A DNA stretch of 64,000 bases, from assembly GCA_017306015.1 (NCBI GenBank), contig JAFKJK010000016.1:1-64000 (forward strand). The letters run 5' to 3'. Position 1 is the stretch's first letter. Each line of letters opens with the position of its first letter. This DNA is from Propionibacteriaceae bacterium (lineage in GTDB: Bacteria > Actinomycetota > Actinomycetes > Propionibacteriales > Propionibacteriaceae). This document shows, one piece after another, positions 1 to 8,321 of this stretch. A model generated the notes under the pieces. It ran no database searches and was not told the DNA's origin. It saw only the letters and a program-made list of their open reading frames with translations. Position numbers and translations under genes: made by a program.

Positions 1-459
1 CCAGGTGCTCTTTTCCATCGCTTCGGGCTTGCTGGCCTTGCTCGTCTTGACCTTGACCTTCTTGCTGACCGAGGCGCCCGCGACCACCCGGACCCAGTAG
101 GTCTTGGGGGTCTTCAGCCCGGTCACCACGGCCGTGGTCTTCGTCGTGGTGACCGAGGTGGCGCCGGCCATCGACGACTTGGCGGCCACCAGCACCCGGT
201 ACTCGGCCGCGCCGGGGACGCCGGCCCACGTCGCCGTGAGCTGGTTCTTGCCCGGGATGACGACCAGGCCGTTCACCGCGACCGCTGTCGGCATGACCGC
301 GGCGGGCGCGACCGCGCGGGCGGGGGCCGCGCTGGCGACGGTGGGACGGGGCAGCCCGACGGACAGCGAGACGACGAGGGCGGCGGCGAATACTGCCGTG
401 CCGACCCTGGTGGTGGCCCGGACGGTCCTGGCCGGCGGCTGCGAGGTCTTGTCAAGCAT
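1..459 (-). CDS. Secreted fibronectin type III domain protein, N-terminal part (cut by window edge)
   Basis: The 153 visible codons start at ATG 459-457. Residues 1 to about 46 are an export signal: a basic start with several arginines, a hydrophobic stretch (AVFAAALVVSLSVGL) and a likely cut after ASA. Residues about 55-140 look like one fibronectin type III domain, with a TATWAGVPGAAEYRVLV strand and a YWVRVVA strand. Fibronectin III domains usually act as spacers or carbohydrate and protein binding modules in secreted enzymes. The catalytic part, if any, lies beyond the left edge, so the function cannot be given. It is read in the same direction as the two exported esterases upstream of it. 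Confidence 0.75.
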   Translation of the reverse strand, partial: MLDKTSQPPARTVRATTRVGTAVFAAALVVSLSVGLPRPTVASAAPARAVAPAAVMPTAVAVNGLVVIPGKNQLTATWAGVPGAAEYRVLVAAKSSMAGATSVTTTKTTAVVTGLKTPKTYWVRVVAGASVSKKVKVKTSKASKPEAMEKSTW

Positions 460-669
460 GTTCACTCCGAGGTCGCTTCCCCCCGCAGAAGCAACCGGTG
501 TCGTTCTTGATCCCCGCACCATTGTGGACCGTCCCAGGTCGGAGCGGGTCCGAACAAGAGGATTCCCTCACTCACCAGGGGCGAAAGCGGTTCCCGGCGG
601 CCGGATTGTCGCCCTTTCGGGGGATCAGGCGGACGGAGCGGTCGGCGTCCTCGCCGTCGCCGGCACCGC

Positions 670-720
670 CGTCCCGGGCTGCCGCGTCAGAGCTCCGGCG
701 TCCCGGGCTGCCGGGTCAGA
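670..720. repeat. 22-bp direct duplication spanning the esterase stop codon
   Basis: The stretches 670-691 and 699-720 differ at one base. The second contains the stop codon of the esterase at 716-1576 and the first lies just after it, so the gene's 3' end has been copied downstream with a 29-bp offset. The remaining gene-free sequence, 460-669, shows nothing recognisable. Confidence 0.75.
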
Positions 721-1576
721 GGTAGGTGCCGATGTAGCGCAGCTGCCGCTCGACCACGGACTTCCAGTACTTCGTCGAGTGGCTGCCGCTGGTGAAGGAC
801 GTCTTGGGCTTGCGGACGCCCCTGGCCTTGCCGAGCACCTTCGCGAAGGCCCTGTTGCCCTTGTAGAACCCGTCCTTGGTGCCGCAGAGGAGATAGATCG
901 GCAGGTTCCTCAACAACTCGGGCTGGTGGTAGAAGTTGTTCGCGGTGAACTGTGCCTTGGTCTGGTCCGAGCGGACGTACGCCGGCTGGCTCTTCCAGCT
1001 CGAGTAGCAGGGAGTGCTGGTGGCGGTGACCACCTTCACCCGGCCGTGGAGCTGGTGCTGGGCGAGCCGCAGCGCTCCCCATCCGCCCATCGACCAGCCC
1101 GTCAGGGCGAGCCGCGAGGTGTCCAGACCGCGGGCAGCCAGCAGGCCGAGGAACTCGGTGGCGACGAGTTTCCCGTAGTCGCGGCTGCCCTTGCGTTCGT
1201 AGTAGCCGTTGTAGCCGTCGATGGACGCGAGCGCGAACGCGGGTGCCTCGCCTGCGGCGATCAGCGCGTCCAGGCGTCCGGGATAGCCGAGGCCGAGCAT
1301 CGTGTACGCGTTCTGCTCGCTGCCGTGCAGCACGATCGCGACCGGAAGGTGTTCGCCGGTGCCGTGGCCGGCCGGATAGGTGAGCGTCCAGTTGTGCTTG
1401 CGTCCGGTCGCCGCCGAGGTGAGCCGGCCGGTGATGGTGGTGTACGTCGCCGCTGCCGCCGGCGTCGCCGCGACGGTCTGGGCTGCGAGCGGCAACGCCG
1501 CCGCCAGGGGTGCCAGTCCGATCGCCTGCAGGAGCGAGCGACGGCTCAGCGCGGCTCCCGCGTCCGGAGGTGTCAC
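716..1576 (-). CDS. Exported alpha/beta-hydrolase, esterase-like (Tat signal)
   Basis: A 286-residue protein starting at ATG 1576. The N-terminus has a twin-arginine-like signal (SRRSLLQ at 11-17, then a hydrophobic stretch to about residue 43). The mature part is a serine hydrolase of the esterase D/poly-hydroxybutyrate-depolymerase-like group: oxyanion HG at 84-85, nucleophile elbow GWSMGG with Ser162, probable acid Asp235 in CGTKD and His266 in GSHSTKYW. The substrate is unknown; secreted members of this fold cut esters of carbohydrates or polymers. It is a paralogue of the next upstream gene, with the same block order and motifs, so the pair probably arose by tandem duplication. A promoter is not obvious. 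Confidence 0.8.
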   Translation of the reverse strand: MTPPDAGAALSRRSLLQAIGLAPLAAALPLAAQTVAATPAAAATYTTITGRLTSAATGRKHNWTLTYPAGHGTGEHLPVAIVLHGSEQNAYTMLGLGYPGRLDALIAAGEAPAFALASIDGYNGYYERKGSRDYGKLVATEFLGLLAARGLDTSRLALTGWSMGGWGALRLAQHQLHGRVKVVTATSTPCYSSWKSQPAYVRSDQTKAQFTANNFYHQPELLRNLPIYLLCGTKDGFYKGNRAFAKVLGKARGVRKPKTSFTSGSHSTKYWKSVVERQLRYIGTYL

Positions 1577-1669
1577 GGGGCAAGTGTAGGCAGCCGTACG
1601 GCGGTCCCGCAGCGCGGCCGCAGAACCTCCGATGCCCGGGCCGCTCGAGGTGCTCGCTGGATGCGCTCG

Positions 1670-2518
1670 CTAGAGGTGCGCGCCGAGGAACGCGAACTGG
1701 TCGGTGACGACCGACTCCCAGAAGGTGAAGTCGTGGTTGCCGGCCGCGAAGTGGGTCTGCGGTGTGCCCACTCCCGGCGTCCGGGAGAGGATGTCGGCGA
1801 AGCTCACGTTGCCCGGGTAGAACTGGTCGGACGTGCCGCAGGCCAGCCACAGCGGCACGCCGGCCAGCCACTGGGGATGGGTGTACGGGTTGTTGGCGGC
1901 GAAGTCGGCGTCGCTCATCCAGCGCTCGGGCGCCGCGGCGGCGTCCGGGTAGAGCGGGGTGCTGATCGCCGCGGCCGCCCGCACCCCGCCGGCGAGCTCG
2001 TTGCCCGCCAGCCGCAGCGTCCCCCAGCCGCCCATCGACCAGCCGGTGAGCGCCAGCCGGGTCGTGTCCAGGCCCCGGGACGCGAGCAGTCCGACGAAGT
2101 CGGTGGCCACCAGCGCGCCGGCGTCCCGGCCGTCCATCCGCTGCCAGAACAAGGCGCCGCCGTTGATCGCGGCCAGCGCGAACGGGCGGACGCCGTCGCG
2201 GACGGCCTCGCCCAGGTGCACGTGGTAGTTCAGGTGGTTCAGCGCGTCGATGTTGTCGGCGCTGCCGTGCAGCACGATCGCGACCGGCAGCTTCGCCTTC
2301 GTCGAGGAGCCCGGTGGGTAGATCACCAGCCAGTCGTGGGTCAGCCCGGTCGACGGGGACGCCAGCGTCCCGTAGATGCGGGTGCCGTCGCCGGCAGGGG
2401 TGGTCGCCGGACTCGCCGTCCGCGTTCTGGCCGGGCTCGGCCGGACGGCCGTGGGCAGCGGCAGGTCGGAGGCGGGTGCCGCTCCGGCCGCCGTCCGCAG
2501 CCCGCAGGACGCCAGCAC
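1670..2518 (-). CDS. Exported alpha/beta-hydrolase, probable Tat lipoprotein, paralogue of the previous gene
   Basis: From GTG 2518 the frame encodes 282 residues with nucleophile Ser161 (GWSMGG), Asp231 (CGTSDQ) and His262 (GNHDFTFWE), an intact triad. The start is doubtful. Read upstream in the same frame, 2575-2519 encodes a Tat-like signal (SRRALLLGLGLTPV) running directly into a lipobox LASC, whose cysteine is residue 5 of the GTG-started version. No ATG, GTG or TTG occurs in frame between that signal and an upstream stop at 2725-2723. So either a rare start codon is used (ATC at 2632-2630 follows an AGG-like site) or a base is missing there. The enzyme is probably anchored outside the membrane. 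The substrate is unknown. Confidence 0.75.
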   Translation of the reverse strand: MLASCGLRTAAGAAPASDLPLPTAVRPSPARTRTASPATTPAGDGTRIYGTLASPSTGLTHDWLVIYPPGSSTKAKLPVAIVLHGSADNIDALNHLNYHVHLGEAVRDGVRPFALAAINGGALFWQRMDGRDAGALVATDFVGLLASRGLDTTRLALTGWSMGGWGTLRLAGNELAGGVRAAAAISTPLYPDAAAAPERWMSDADFAANNPYTHPQWLAGVPLWLACGTSDQFYPGNVSFADILSRTPGVGTPQTHFAAGNHDFTFWESVVTDQFAFLGAHL

Positions 2519-2676
2519 CGGGGTCAGCCCGAGCCCGAGCAGGAGGGCGCGCCGCGACGTCCCGGAACCGTGGACGCCGGTGCGTCCGTCCGCGTCCGTC
2601 CCGGTGACTACGGGGTTCGCCTGCTCGTCGATGCCGTCAAGCCTAGGACGAGCCGAGCGGGCCGATGAACCATCGG

Positions 2677-2836
2677 TGAACCATAGGGGACAGGTACTTC
2701 GGTTCAGCCGCGAGGTTGCTGTTCAGTCTGGGTGAACCGAGGTACCTGTCCCCGATGGTTCAGTCTGGTTGAACCGAGGTACCTGTCCCCGATGGTTCAG
2801 TCTGGGTGAACCGAAGTACCTGTCCCCGACGGTTCA
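2677..2836. repeat. Family A palindromic repeat cluster, four copies
   Basis: Copies at 2677-2706, 2733-2762, 2770-2799 and 2807-2836. The first reads core GGGGACAGGTACTTC on the plus strand; the other three are in the opposite orientation with a 37-bp period. Each is bounded by TGAACC and GGTTCA. The cluster fills the space between the efeB stop and the upstream region of the esterase gene. Confidence 0.95.
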
Positions 2837-2855
2837 GACTCGGCCTTACGGACAC

Positions 2856-4172
2856 TCACTCGAAGAGAGCCTGGGCGAGGTAGCTCCCCGTCTTCGGGGC
2901 CGGCGGGATCGCGAACACCGCGGAGCCGATGTGGCGGATGTACTCGTTCAGCAGGTCGAACTTGCCGAGCTTCGACTGGAGGTCGACGAAGTGCTGCGGG
3001 TCGTTCATGTACGCGATGAACATCAGGCCGGCGTCCAGGAGGCCCTGCGAGTTGAGCCCGTCGGTGTAGTTGTACGCCCGGCGCAGGATCTTCGTCCCGT
3101 TGTTGTTCTCCGGAGCGGCCATCGCCATGTGCGAGTACGGGCTGATCACCGGCTTGCCGTCCCCGTCGGTGGCGGCGAAGTCGGGGGTGTCGTGCTCGGC
3201 CTTCGCGCCGAGCGGTGCGCCCTCGTCCTTGGTGCGGCCGAACACGTTCTGCTGGTCGGAGATCCGGTCGACGTCCCAGGTCTCCATCGTGATCCGGATC
3301 TTCCGCGCGATCTGGTAGGTGCCGCCGGCGAACCAGTCGCCGTCGTCGGTCCACACGAAGCGATCGAACTCGGCGTCGCCGGTCACGTTGCGGGTGCCGT
3401 CCTTGAAGCCCATCAGGTTGCGCGGCGTCTGCTGCCCCGGTCCGGCGGACGCGCGTCCGAAGCCGAGCACCATCCAGTGGGTCTGGGCGACGGTCGCCGC
3501 CATCCGGGCCAGGTTGTGGACGGCGTGGTAGGCCACCTGCGGGTCGTCGGCGCACGCCTGGACGGACAGGTCGCCCCCGGTCAGGCCGGGTTCGAGGAAG
3601 TCGCCGGGCATCCGGGGCAGCTCGGCCAGGGCCTTCGGACGGAACGACGCCAGGCCGAACCGGTCGGTGAAGACGCCCGGGCCGAGGCCGACCGTCACCG
3701 TCAGGGACGCCGGGAACAGCCCGTACGCCTCGCCGGTGTCGCCGCCCACCGCGTCCGGACGGACCGGCTCGACCTGGCCGATCGTCTTGCCCTGCGTCAG
3801 CTGGCCGATCGCCGCCGTCCACCGGGCCAGCAGGGTCTGCAGGTCGGTCTTCGTCGCCGCGTCCGCCAGCGTGAAGGTGGCGTAGACGGCGTGCCGCTGC
3901 GGTGTGGTGCTGATGCCCGCCTGGTGCGGCTGGTCGAAGTAGGGGACGGCCTGGTTCAGGTCGATGTCGACGTCGCCCGCGGCGGTCGCGACCGTTGGAC
4001 GGGTCTCGGCCGACAGCGCGGCCGCCGTCCCGCCGGCCCCGACCAGCGCACCGGCGACGGCCGTCCCGGCGGCGGTCCCGAAGAACCGTCGCCGGGAGAC
4101 GCCCTTGTCAGAGGGCGGTTCGGTCAGGGCAACGGGCTCGGCCGGGTCCGGCTGGGCGGACTGCTCGGTCAC
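2856..4172 (-). CDS. efeB: Dye-decolorizing haem peroxidase EfeB
   Basis: 438 residues from GTG 4172, which overlaps the efeO stop (GTGA). The Tat motif SRRRFFG (26-32) and a hydrophobic stretch to about residue 54 predict export of the folded haem protein. DyP hallmarks: GFKDG at 255-259 (the GxxDG motif with the distal Asp) and the probable proximal haem ligand His348 in PYSHM. In EfeUOB systems this peroxidase acts with EfeO and EfeU in ferrous iron uptake and may release iron from haem. It is the last gene of efeU-efeO-efeB, under the iron box at 7111. Repeats of family A begin 20 bp after the stop. Confidence 0.93.
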   Translation of the reverse strand: MTEQSAQPDPAEPVALTEPPSDKGVSRRRFFGTAAGTAVAGALVGAGGTAAALSAETRPTVATAAGDVDIDLNQAVPYFDQPHQAGISTTPQRHAVYATFTLADAATKTDLQTLLARWTAAIGQLTQGKTIGQVEPVRPDAVGGDTGEAYGLFPASLTVTVGLGPGVFTDRFGLASFRPKALAELPRMPGDFLEPGLTGGDLSVQACADDPQVAYHAVHNLARMAATVAQTHWMVLGFGRASAGPGQQTPRNLMGFKDGTRNVTGDAEFDRFVWTDDGDWFAGGTYQIARKIRITMETWDVDRISDQQNVFGRTKDEGAPLGAKAEHDTPDFAATDGDGKPVISPYSHMAMAAPENNNGTKILRRAYNYTDGLNSQGLLDAGLMFIAYMNDPQHFVDLQSKLGKFDLLNEYIRHIGSAVFAIPPAPKTGSYLAQALFE

Positions 4173-5455
4173 TTCGCCGTCGCCACCTTCTCGGCGATCT
4201 TGGCCAGCGGCTGCTGCAGGGCCAGGACGGTCTGGCTGAGCTGCCGGGAGTGCTTCTCCCGGTTCGCCTTCGTCCAGCTCAGGTAGCCGCCCAGCGCCGT
4301 GTCGTCGCGGTACGCGGCCAGGGACGCGTCCACCTTCTTGAACTCCGCCGCCACCTGCTCGGCCAGCGACGCGTCCACCTTCTCCAGACCGGGCTGGAGG
4401 TAGGCGAAGGCCTGCTTGGCGCCCTCGATGTTGTAGGCGAAGTCCATCAGGTCGAGGTGGCTGAACTCCTCCTCCTCGCCGGTGATCTTGTTCGACTGCA
4501 CCTCCTCCAGCAGGCTGGCGGCGCCGTTGGCGAGATCCTCCGGCTTGTAGTCGAGGGTCTTCACGACCTCCAGCAGCTTGCCGACGTTGGCGACCAGGTC
4601 GGTGGCGTACTTCTTCGTTGTGGCGGTGATCTTGCCGGTGGAGAACAGGTCGCGCTCGATGGCGTGGTAGCCCATCCAGCCCACCTTGTCGTCCAGCGAG
4701 GAGGCGCGCATGTCGATGCGGTAGTCCAGGGAGCCCGCGGAGTCGTCCAGCTTGAAGCCGGGCAGGACGAAGCCCTCGACGTCGGACTCGATCTTCTCGT
4801 AGAACGGACGCGACTGCGCGTAGGCCGTCTTCGCCTTGGCCAGGTCGCCGGAGTCGATCGCGCTGGCCAGCGCCTTCACCGAGGTCTGCATCTCCTCGGT
4901 CTGGGAGACCACCCACGCCGCGTAGTCGGTCGCGCCCTTGGCCAGCAGTTGCTGGGTGCTTCCGGTCGGGGACGGGGCCGCGTCCCCGGTGACCGTGAAC
5001 GGCACCAGTTCGGTGGCCGCGCCGGGGCAGTAGAGGTTGTAGCTGCCGCCGCCCAGCGTCACCGTGAACGTGGACGCGGGCAGGCCGGGGGCGAGGTTCT
5101 CCTTCTCGCCGAGGATCTTCAGGTCGCTCTGCAGCTCCACCTCGGTGATCCCGGTGGCGCTCACGTTGGTGACCGTGAAGGTCACCGGGCCGGCTGGGGC
5201 GCTGGTGTGGTCGAGGGTGCAGGTGCCGCCCCCGTCCGCGGTGAGCGAGAGCGCGACCTGGGCGGCACCGTTGCTGACCGGCGCGAGGCCGTCCCCGCCG
5301 ACGGGTGCGGACGCCGGGCCGCCGGTCGGGGCGGTGGGCGCGGAACTGGCACAGCCGGCCAGCGTGACGGCGAGCGTGATCGCCGCTCCGGCACCCAGCG
5401 CCCGATACCTGACCGTCCGTCGGATCGACGTGGGCAGGGGCTTCCTAGGAGACAT
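4169..5455 (-). CDS. efeO: Iron-binding lipoprotein EfeO (cupredoxin plus M75 imelysin domains)
   Basis: 428 residues. A lipobox LAGC puts the lipidated Cys at 35, so the protein sits on the outer face of the membrane. Residues about 62-157 form the Efe cupredoxin domain, and about 170-428 the M75 (imelysin) domain with the HxxE metal motif HAIE at 264-267. It is the periplasmic-type iron-binding partner that passes iron to EfeU. Its start lies 11 bp inside the end of efeU and its stop overlaps the GTG of efeB, so the three are translationally coupled. Confidence 0.93.
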   Translation of the reverse strand: MSPRKPLPTSIRRTVRYRALGAGAAITLAVTLAGCASSAPTAPTGGPASAPVGGDGLAPVSNGAAQVALSLTADGGGTCTLDHTSAPAGPVTFTVTNVSATGITEVELQSDLKILGEKENLAPGLPASTFTVTLGGGSYNLYCPGAATELVPFTVTGDAAPSPTGSTQQLLAKGATDYAAWVVSQTEEMQTSVKALASAIDSGDLAKAKTAYAQSRPFYEKIESDVEGFVLPGFKLDDSAGSLDYRIDMRASSLDDKVGWMGYHAIERDLFSTGKITATTKKYATDLVANVGKLLEVVKTLDYKPEDLANGAASLLEEVQSNKITGEEEEFSHLDLMDFAYNIEGAKQAFAYLQPGLEKVDASLAEQVAAEFKKVDASLAAYRDDTALGGYLSWTKANREKHSRQLSQTVLALQQPLAKIAEKVATAK

Positions 5456-7070
5456 TGGCTTCCCTTCTGGAGGTGGCGACCGGCGTGCTGACCGGTTGCC
5501 CTGATGTGGTTGCCGCCGGCTCGGCCGGTGACAGTCGGCGGTTGGCCCGCCAGGCGAAGGCGAGGAGGACCAGCGCCGCCAAGCCCAGCAGCGCCGGGAG
5601 CGTCCGTCCCCAGAACTGCCGCTCGACCTGTGCCGTGCGCAGGGACGCGGCCGCGGCGGCGATGGCCTGGGTGTGGGCGGGGTCGACGCTGATGGTGCCG
5701 CTGGTGACGGTCGTCCCGTCCGGGAGCTTGCCGGAGACGGTCATCGTGCGGGGCGTCGCGAGACCGCCGCCGTACAGGGTCACGGTGGTGCGTCCGGTGC
5801 TGGTGAAGTCGAGAACCTGGTCGCCCGCCAGCCACAGGGTCGCCTCTGCGGACTGCGTCCAGGTGGCCTGGTAGGGGCCGGGTGCGGTCCGCGGGCCGAT
5901 GCCGACGGGGAGGCGGCCGCCATTGAGGGCGGCGAGGTCCTCGATGGTGAGGGTCGCCGGGAGGGCGCTTCCTGGGCCTGCCGGGGCCATCCCGGCCGGC
6001 TGGGCGTACTCGATCGCGTCCGGGACGCCGGCGTGGGCGACGACGCGTCCGCCGGTGAGGAGGACGGTGGTGGTCCCGGCGGTCCCGTCGACGACGACGG
6101 TGCTGTTGGTGTGGCTGACCGTGCCGGCGCTGGTCCCGTCCGCGTCGAGGAGGGGGGCCGGGCCGAGGTTGGCCATGGTGGCGGGAGTGACGAGGACCGC
6201 TAGGCCGGCGGCGAGCGCGGCCAGCGCGGCGACGGCTCCGTAGCGGAGGCGGACAGCGGTGCGTCCGGTGGGGCGGCGCTTCGCCGGCCAGAACAGGAAC
6301 AGGCTCATCGGCACGACGTAGGCGAACCAGCCGACGACCTCGATCAGGCGGGGGTCGGCCGGGATCCCGAGCAGGCCGGTGAAGACCGCGCCGCGGACCG
6401 TCCCCGGAGGCGTGAGCCAGGACAGGTCCACCGTCCGCTGCTGGCCGGCGTTTAGCCAGCCGGCCTCGTGTGCGGTGGTGATCGTGCTCACGACCAGGCC
6501 GGCGGCGACGAGGACGAGGAAGGCGCTGGTGATGGAGAAGAACCGGCGCAGGTTGAGCCGGACGCCGCCGGCGTAGAGCCCGTACCCGATGCCGACCGAC
6601 ACCGCGATGCCGGCGACCGCACCGACGGCGGCCAGGACGGTGTTGTCGGTGGCGGAGAAGACGGCGAGCAGGAAGACGGAGGTCTCGAAGCCCTCCTTGA
6701 GGACCGCCAGGAAGGCCATCACGGTCAGCGCCCGGGTCGAGCCGGTGCCCAGGGCGTCCGCTGCGGCGTGCTCGAGTTCGCCCTTGAGGCCGCGGGAGTG
6801 GTCCTTCATCCAGACGACCATGGTGCTGACGAAGACCACGGCGACAAGGCCGATCACGGTCTCCAGGGCTTCCTGCTGGGCCTGCGGGAGGCTGGTCTCC
6901 AGCAGTTTGAGGGAGACGCCGACGCCGAGGCTGACCGCGATGGCGGCGGCGACGCCGATCTTCATCGGGGTCAGGGAACGTCCGTTGCGGCGGAGGAAAG
7001 CGGCGATGATGCCGACGATGAGGGCTGCTTCCAGTCCTTCGCGGAGGCCGATCACGAAGGTCGCGAGCAC
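5445..7070 (-). CDS. efeU: Ferrous iron permease EfeU (FTR1 family) with a long C-terminal extracytoplasmic extension
   Basis: 541 residues. The FTR1 core occupies about residues 1-290, with the two iron-path motifs REGLE (10-14) and KEGFE (125-129; the first Arg is replaced by Lys) and about seven membrane segments. Most EfeU/FTR1 permeases are near 280 residues. This one adds roughly 200 residues rich in Thr, Gly and Val (about 300-500), predicted outside the cell, and a last membrane helix (LPALLGLAALVLLAFAW) before a basic tail. The extension may receive iron from EfeO; that is inference. First gene of the operon, 41 bp after the iron box. Confidence 0.92.
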   Translation of the reverse strand: MLATFVIGLREGLEAALIVGIIAAFLRRNGRSLTPMKIGVAAAIAVSLGVGVSLKLLETSLPQAQQEALETVIGLVAVVFVSTMVVWMKDHSRGLKGELEHAAADALGTGSTRALTVMAFLAVLKEGFETSVFLLAVFSATDNTVLAAVGAVAGIAVSVGIGYGLYAGGVRLNLRRFFSITSAFLVLVAAGLVVSTITTAHEAGWLNAGQQRTVDLSWLTPPGTVRGAVFTGLLGIPADPRLIEVVGWFAYVVPMSLFLFWPAKRRPTGRTAVRLRYGAVAALAALAAGLAVLVTPATMANLGPAPLLDADGTSAGTVSHTNSTVVVDGTAGTTTVLLTGGRVVAHAGVPDAIEYAQPAGMAPAGPGSALPATLTIEDLAALNGGRLPVGIGPRTAPGPYQATWTQSAEATLWLAGDQVLDFTSTGRTTVTLYGGGLATPRTMTVSGKLPDGTTVTSGTISVDPAHTQAIAAAAASLRTAQVERQFWGRTLPALLGLAALVLLAFAWRANRRLSPAEPAATTSGQPVSTPVATSRREANVS

Positions 7071-7110
7071 CGGTCCTCCGTTCGATCGTGGGGCTCCGGC
7101 GCGCCGGGGC

Positions 7111-7154
7111 TGTGGTTAGCCTTACCTAACTTGATTTAGGTTAGCCCGATCGAT
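7111..7154 (-). promoter_or_regulatory. DtxR/IdeR-type iron box(es) in front of efeU
   Basis: On the minus strand 7129-7111 reads TTAGGTAAGGCTAACC plus ACA, matching 17 of 19 positions of the IdeR/DtxR consensus. A second, half-matching site (TTAGGTTAGCC) starts at 7136 on the plus strand. Together they cover the likely promoter 41-80 bp before efeU, so the operon should be repressed when iron is plentiful. Confidence 0.8.
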
Positions 7155-7182
7155 CCAAAATCGCATCTCTGGTTCGCGGGCT

Positions 7183-7270
7183 GGGATGCCGGGGCGGGTG
7201 GGATGCCGGGCGAGTGGGATGCGGGGAGCTGGGATGCGGGGAGCTGGGTGCGGCGGCAGGGGTGCGGCGG
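7183..7270. repeat. Degenerate short tandem repeat between efeU and the IclR regulator
   Basis: A G-rich run with repeated GGGATGCSGGG-like and TGCGGCGGCAGGG units. It fills the centre of the 299-bp gap 7071-7369. Apart from the iron box nothing else was seen there, and the short frames crossing it are unconvincing. Confidence 0.55.
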
Positions 7271-7369
7271 CAGGGTCTTCCCCCGATCGCGACACACGTG
7301 CTGCCACAGTGGTCGCCGGAGGTCAGATTCAGGCCGGTTCGCGGCACTGAAGCTGCGGGTGTCACCGGC

Positions 7370-8125
7370 TCAACGCAAGCGGTCGCTGATCGTGGCCGCG
7401 GTCGTCCGCAACTCGGCGAGAACCTGTGCCAGGTCGCGTTCGGGTGAGGCCTTCTCCGTCGTCTGCCAGGTCACGGCGACGGAGGCGTAGTGGGCGACGG
7501 ACGGGATCGCCACGGCCACGGAGGCGAAGCCCTCGGTGATCTCGGAGTCCTCATCGGCGTAGCCGTTGCGCCTTGTCCGGGCCAGGATCGCACGCAACTC
7601 TGCGAGCGTCCGAGGACCGATCTCCGTGCGCCGGACGAGGGCGGAAGCGTGCGGGTACAGCGCCCGGATCTGGGCTGTGGGCAGGCCGGCCAGGATCGCC
7701 CGTCCCGAGGCGGCGAGGTGGGCGGGCATCCGGACGCCGACATCGGTGACCAGCCGGGCCCGGCCGCGGGCGCGCTCCTCGACCAGGTACACGACGTCCG
7801 AGCCGTGCAGGACGGCGAGGTGCGCCGACAGCCCGAGCGAGTCCACGAGCCGGGCGATCGGGAGCCGGGCCAGCCGGGTCAGCGGATCGGCTCGGGTGTA
7901 CCCCTGGCCGACCTCCCAGGCGGCGACGCCGACGCCCCAGGTGCGGTCGTCGGGGTAGTGGACGACGAACGACTCCGCCGCCATCGCCGCGAGCAGGTGA
8001 TAGGTGGACGACCGCGGCAGATCCAGCTCGGCGGCGATCCGAGCCGCCGGGACGGGGCTCGTTCGCTGCGACAGGAAGCGCAGCACTCGCAGCGCCTGCG
8101 TCGCTCCCGGAACCGGTCGGGTCAT
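7370..8125 (-). CDS. IclR-family transcriptional regulator, probable regulator of histidine utilisation
   Basis: 251 residues. The N-terminal winged helix-turn-helix (about 10-60, with ARIAAELDLPRSSTYHLLAAM as the recognition region) is followed by an IclR effector-binding domain (about 75-250, with SGRAILA). It faces away from hutH, with about 200 bp between the two starts. IclR proteins commonly control a neighbouring catabolic operon in response to a pathway intermediate; for hut operons urocanate is the usual inducer. Regulation of the hut genes is inferred from position only. Confidence 0.85.
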   Translation of the reverse strand: MTRPVPGATQALRVLRFLSQRTSPVPAARIAAELDLPRSSTYHLLAAMAAESFVVHYPDDRTWGVGVAAWEVGQGYTRADPLTRLARLPIARLVDSLGLSAHLAVLHGSDVVYLVEERARGRARLVTDVGVRMPAHLAASGRAILAGLPTAQIRALYPHASALVRRTEIGPRTLAELRAILARTRRNGYADEDSEITEGFASVAVAIPSVAHYASVAVTWQTTEKASPERDLAQVLAELRTTAATISDRLR

Positions 8126-8149
8126 GGTTGGTGCCCCTCCCCCTCTGCT

Positions 8150-8223
8150 CGCCGAACGCCACCGTTTCAGTCATCCGCCACAGCGCCGGTGGTGGCGGAT
8201 GACCGAAACGGTGGCTCTCGGCG
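8150..8223. repeat. Large inverted repeat (32-bp arms) in the regulator-hutH intergenic space
   Basis: Arms 8150-8181 and 8192-8223 are complementary at 29 of 32 positions around a 10-base loop. The right arm begins GTGGCGGATGACCGAAACGG. It lies about 100 bp before hutH. A decayed relative occurs at 35851-35919, so this is a dispersed element rather than a simple operator. Confidence 0.85.
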
Positions 8224-8321
8224 GAGAGGCGGGACTGCGGAACCGAGACAGTCTCGGATCCGAGACAGAATCTAGCCCCTGGGACTGGCGGACGCGACCG
8301 TCCCCGACTGGAATTCCGGAC

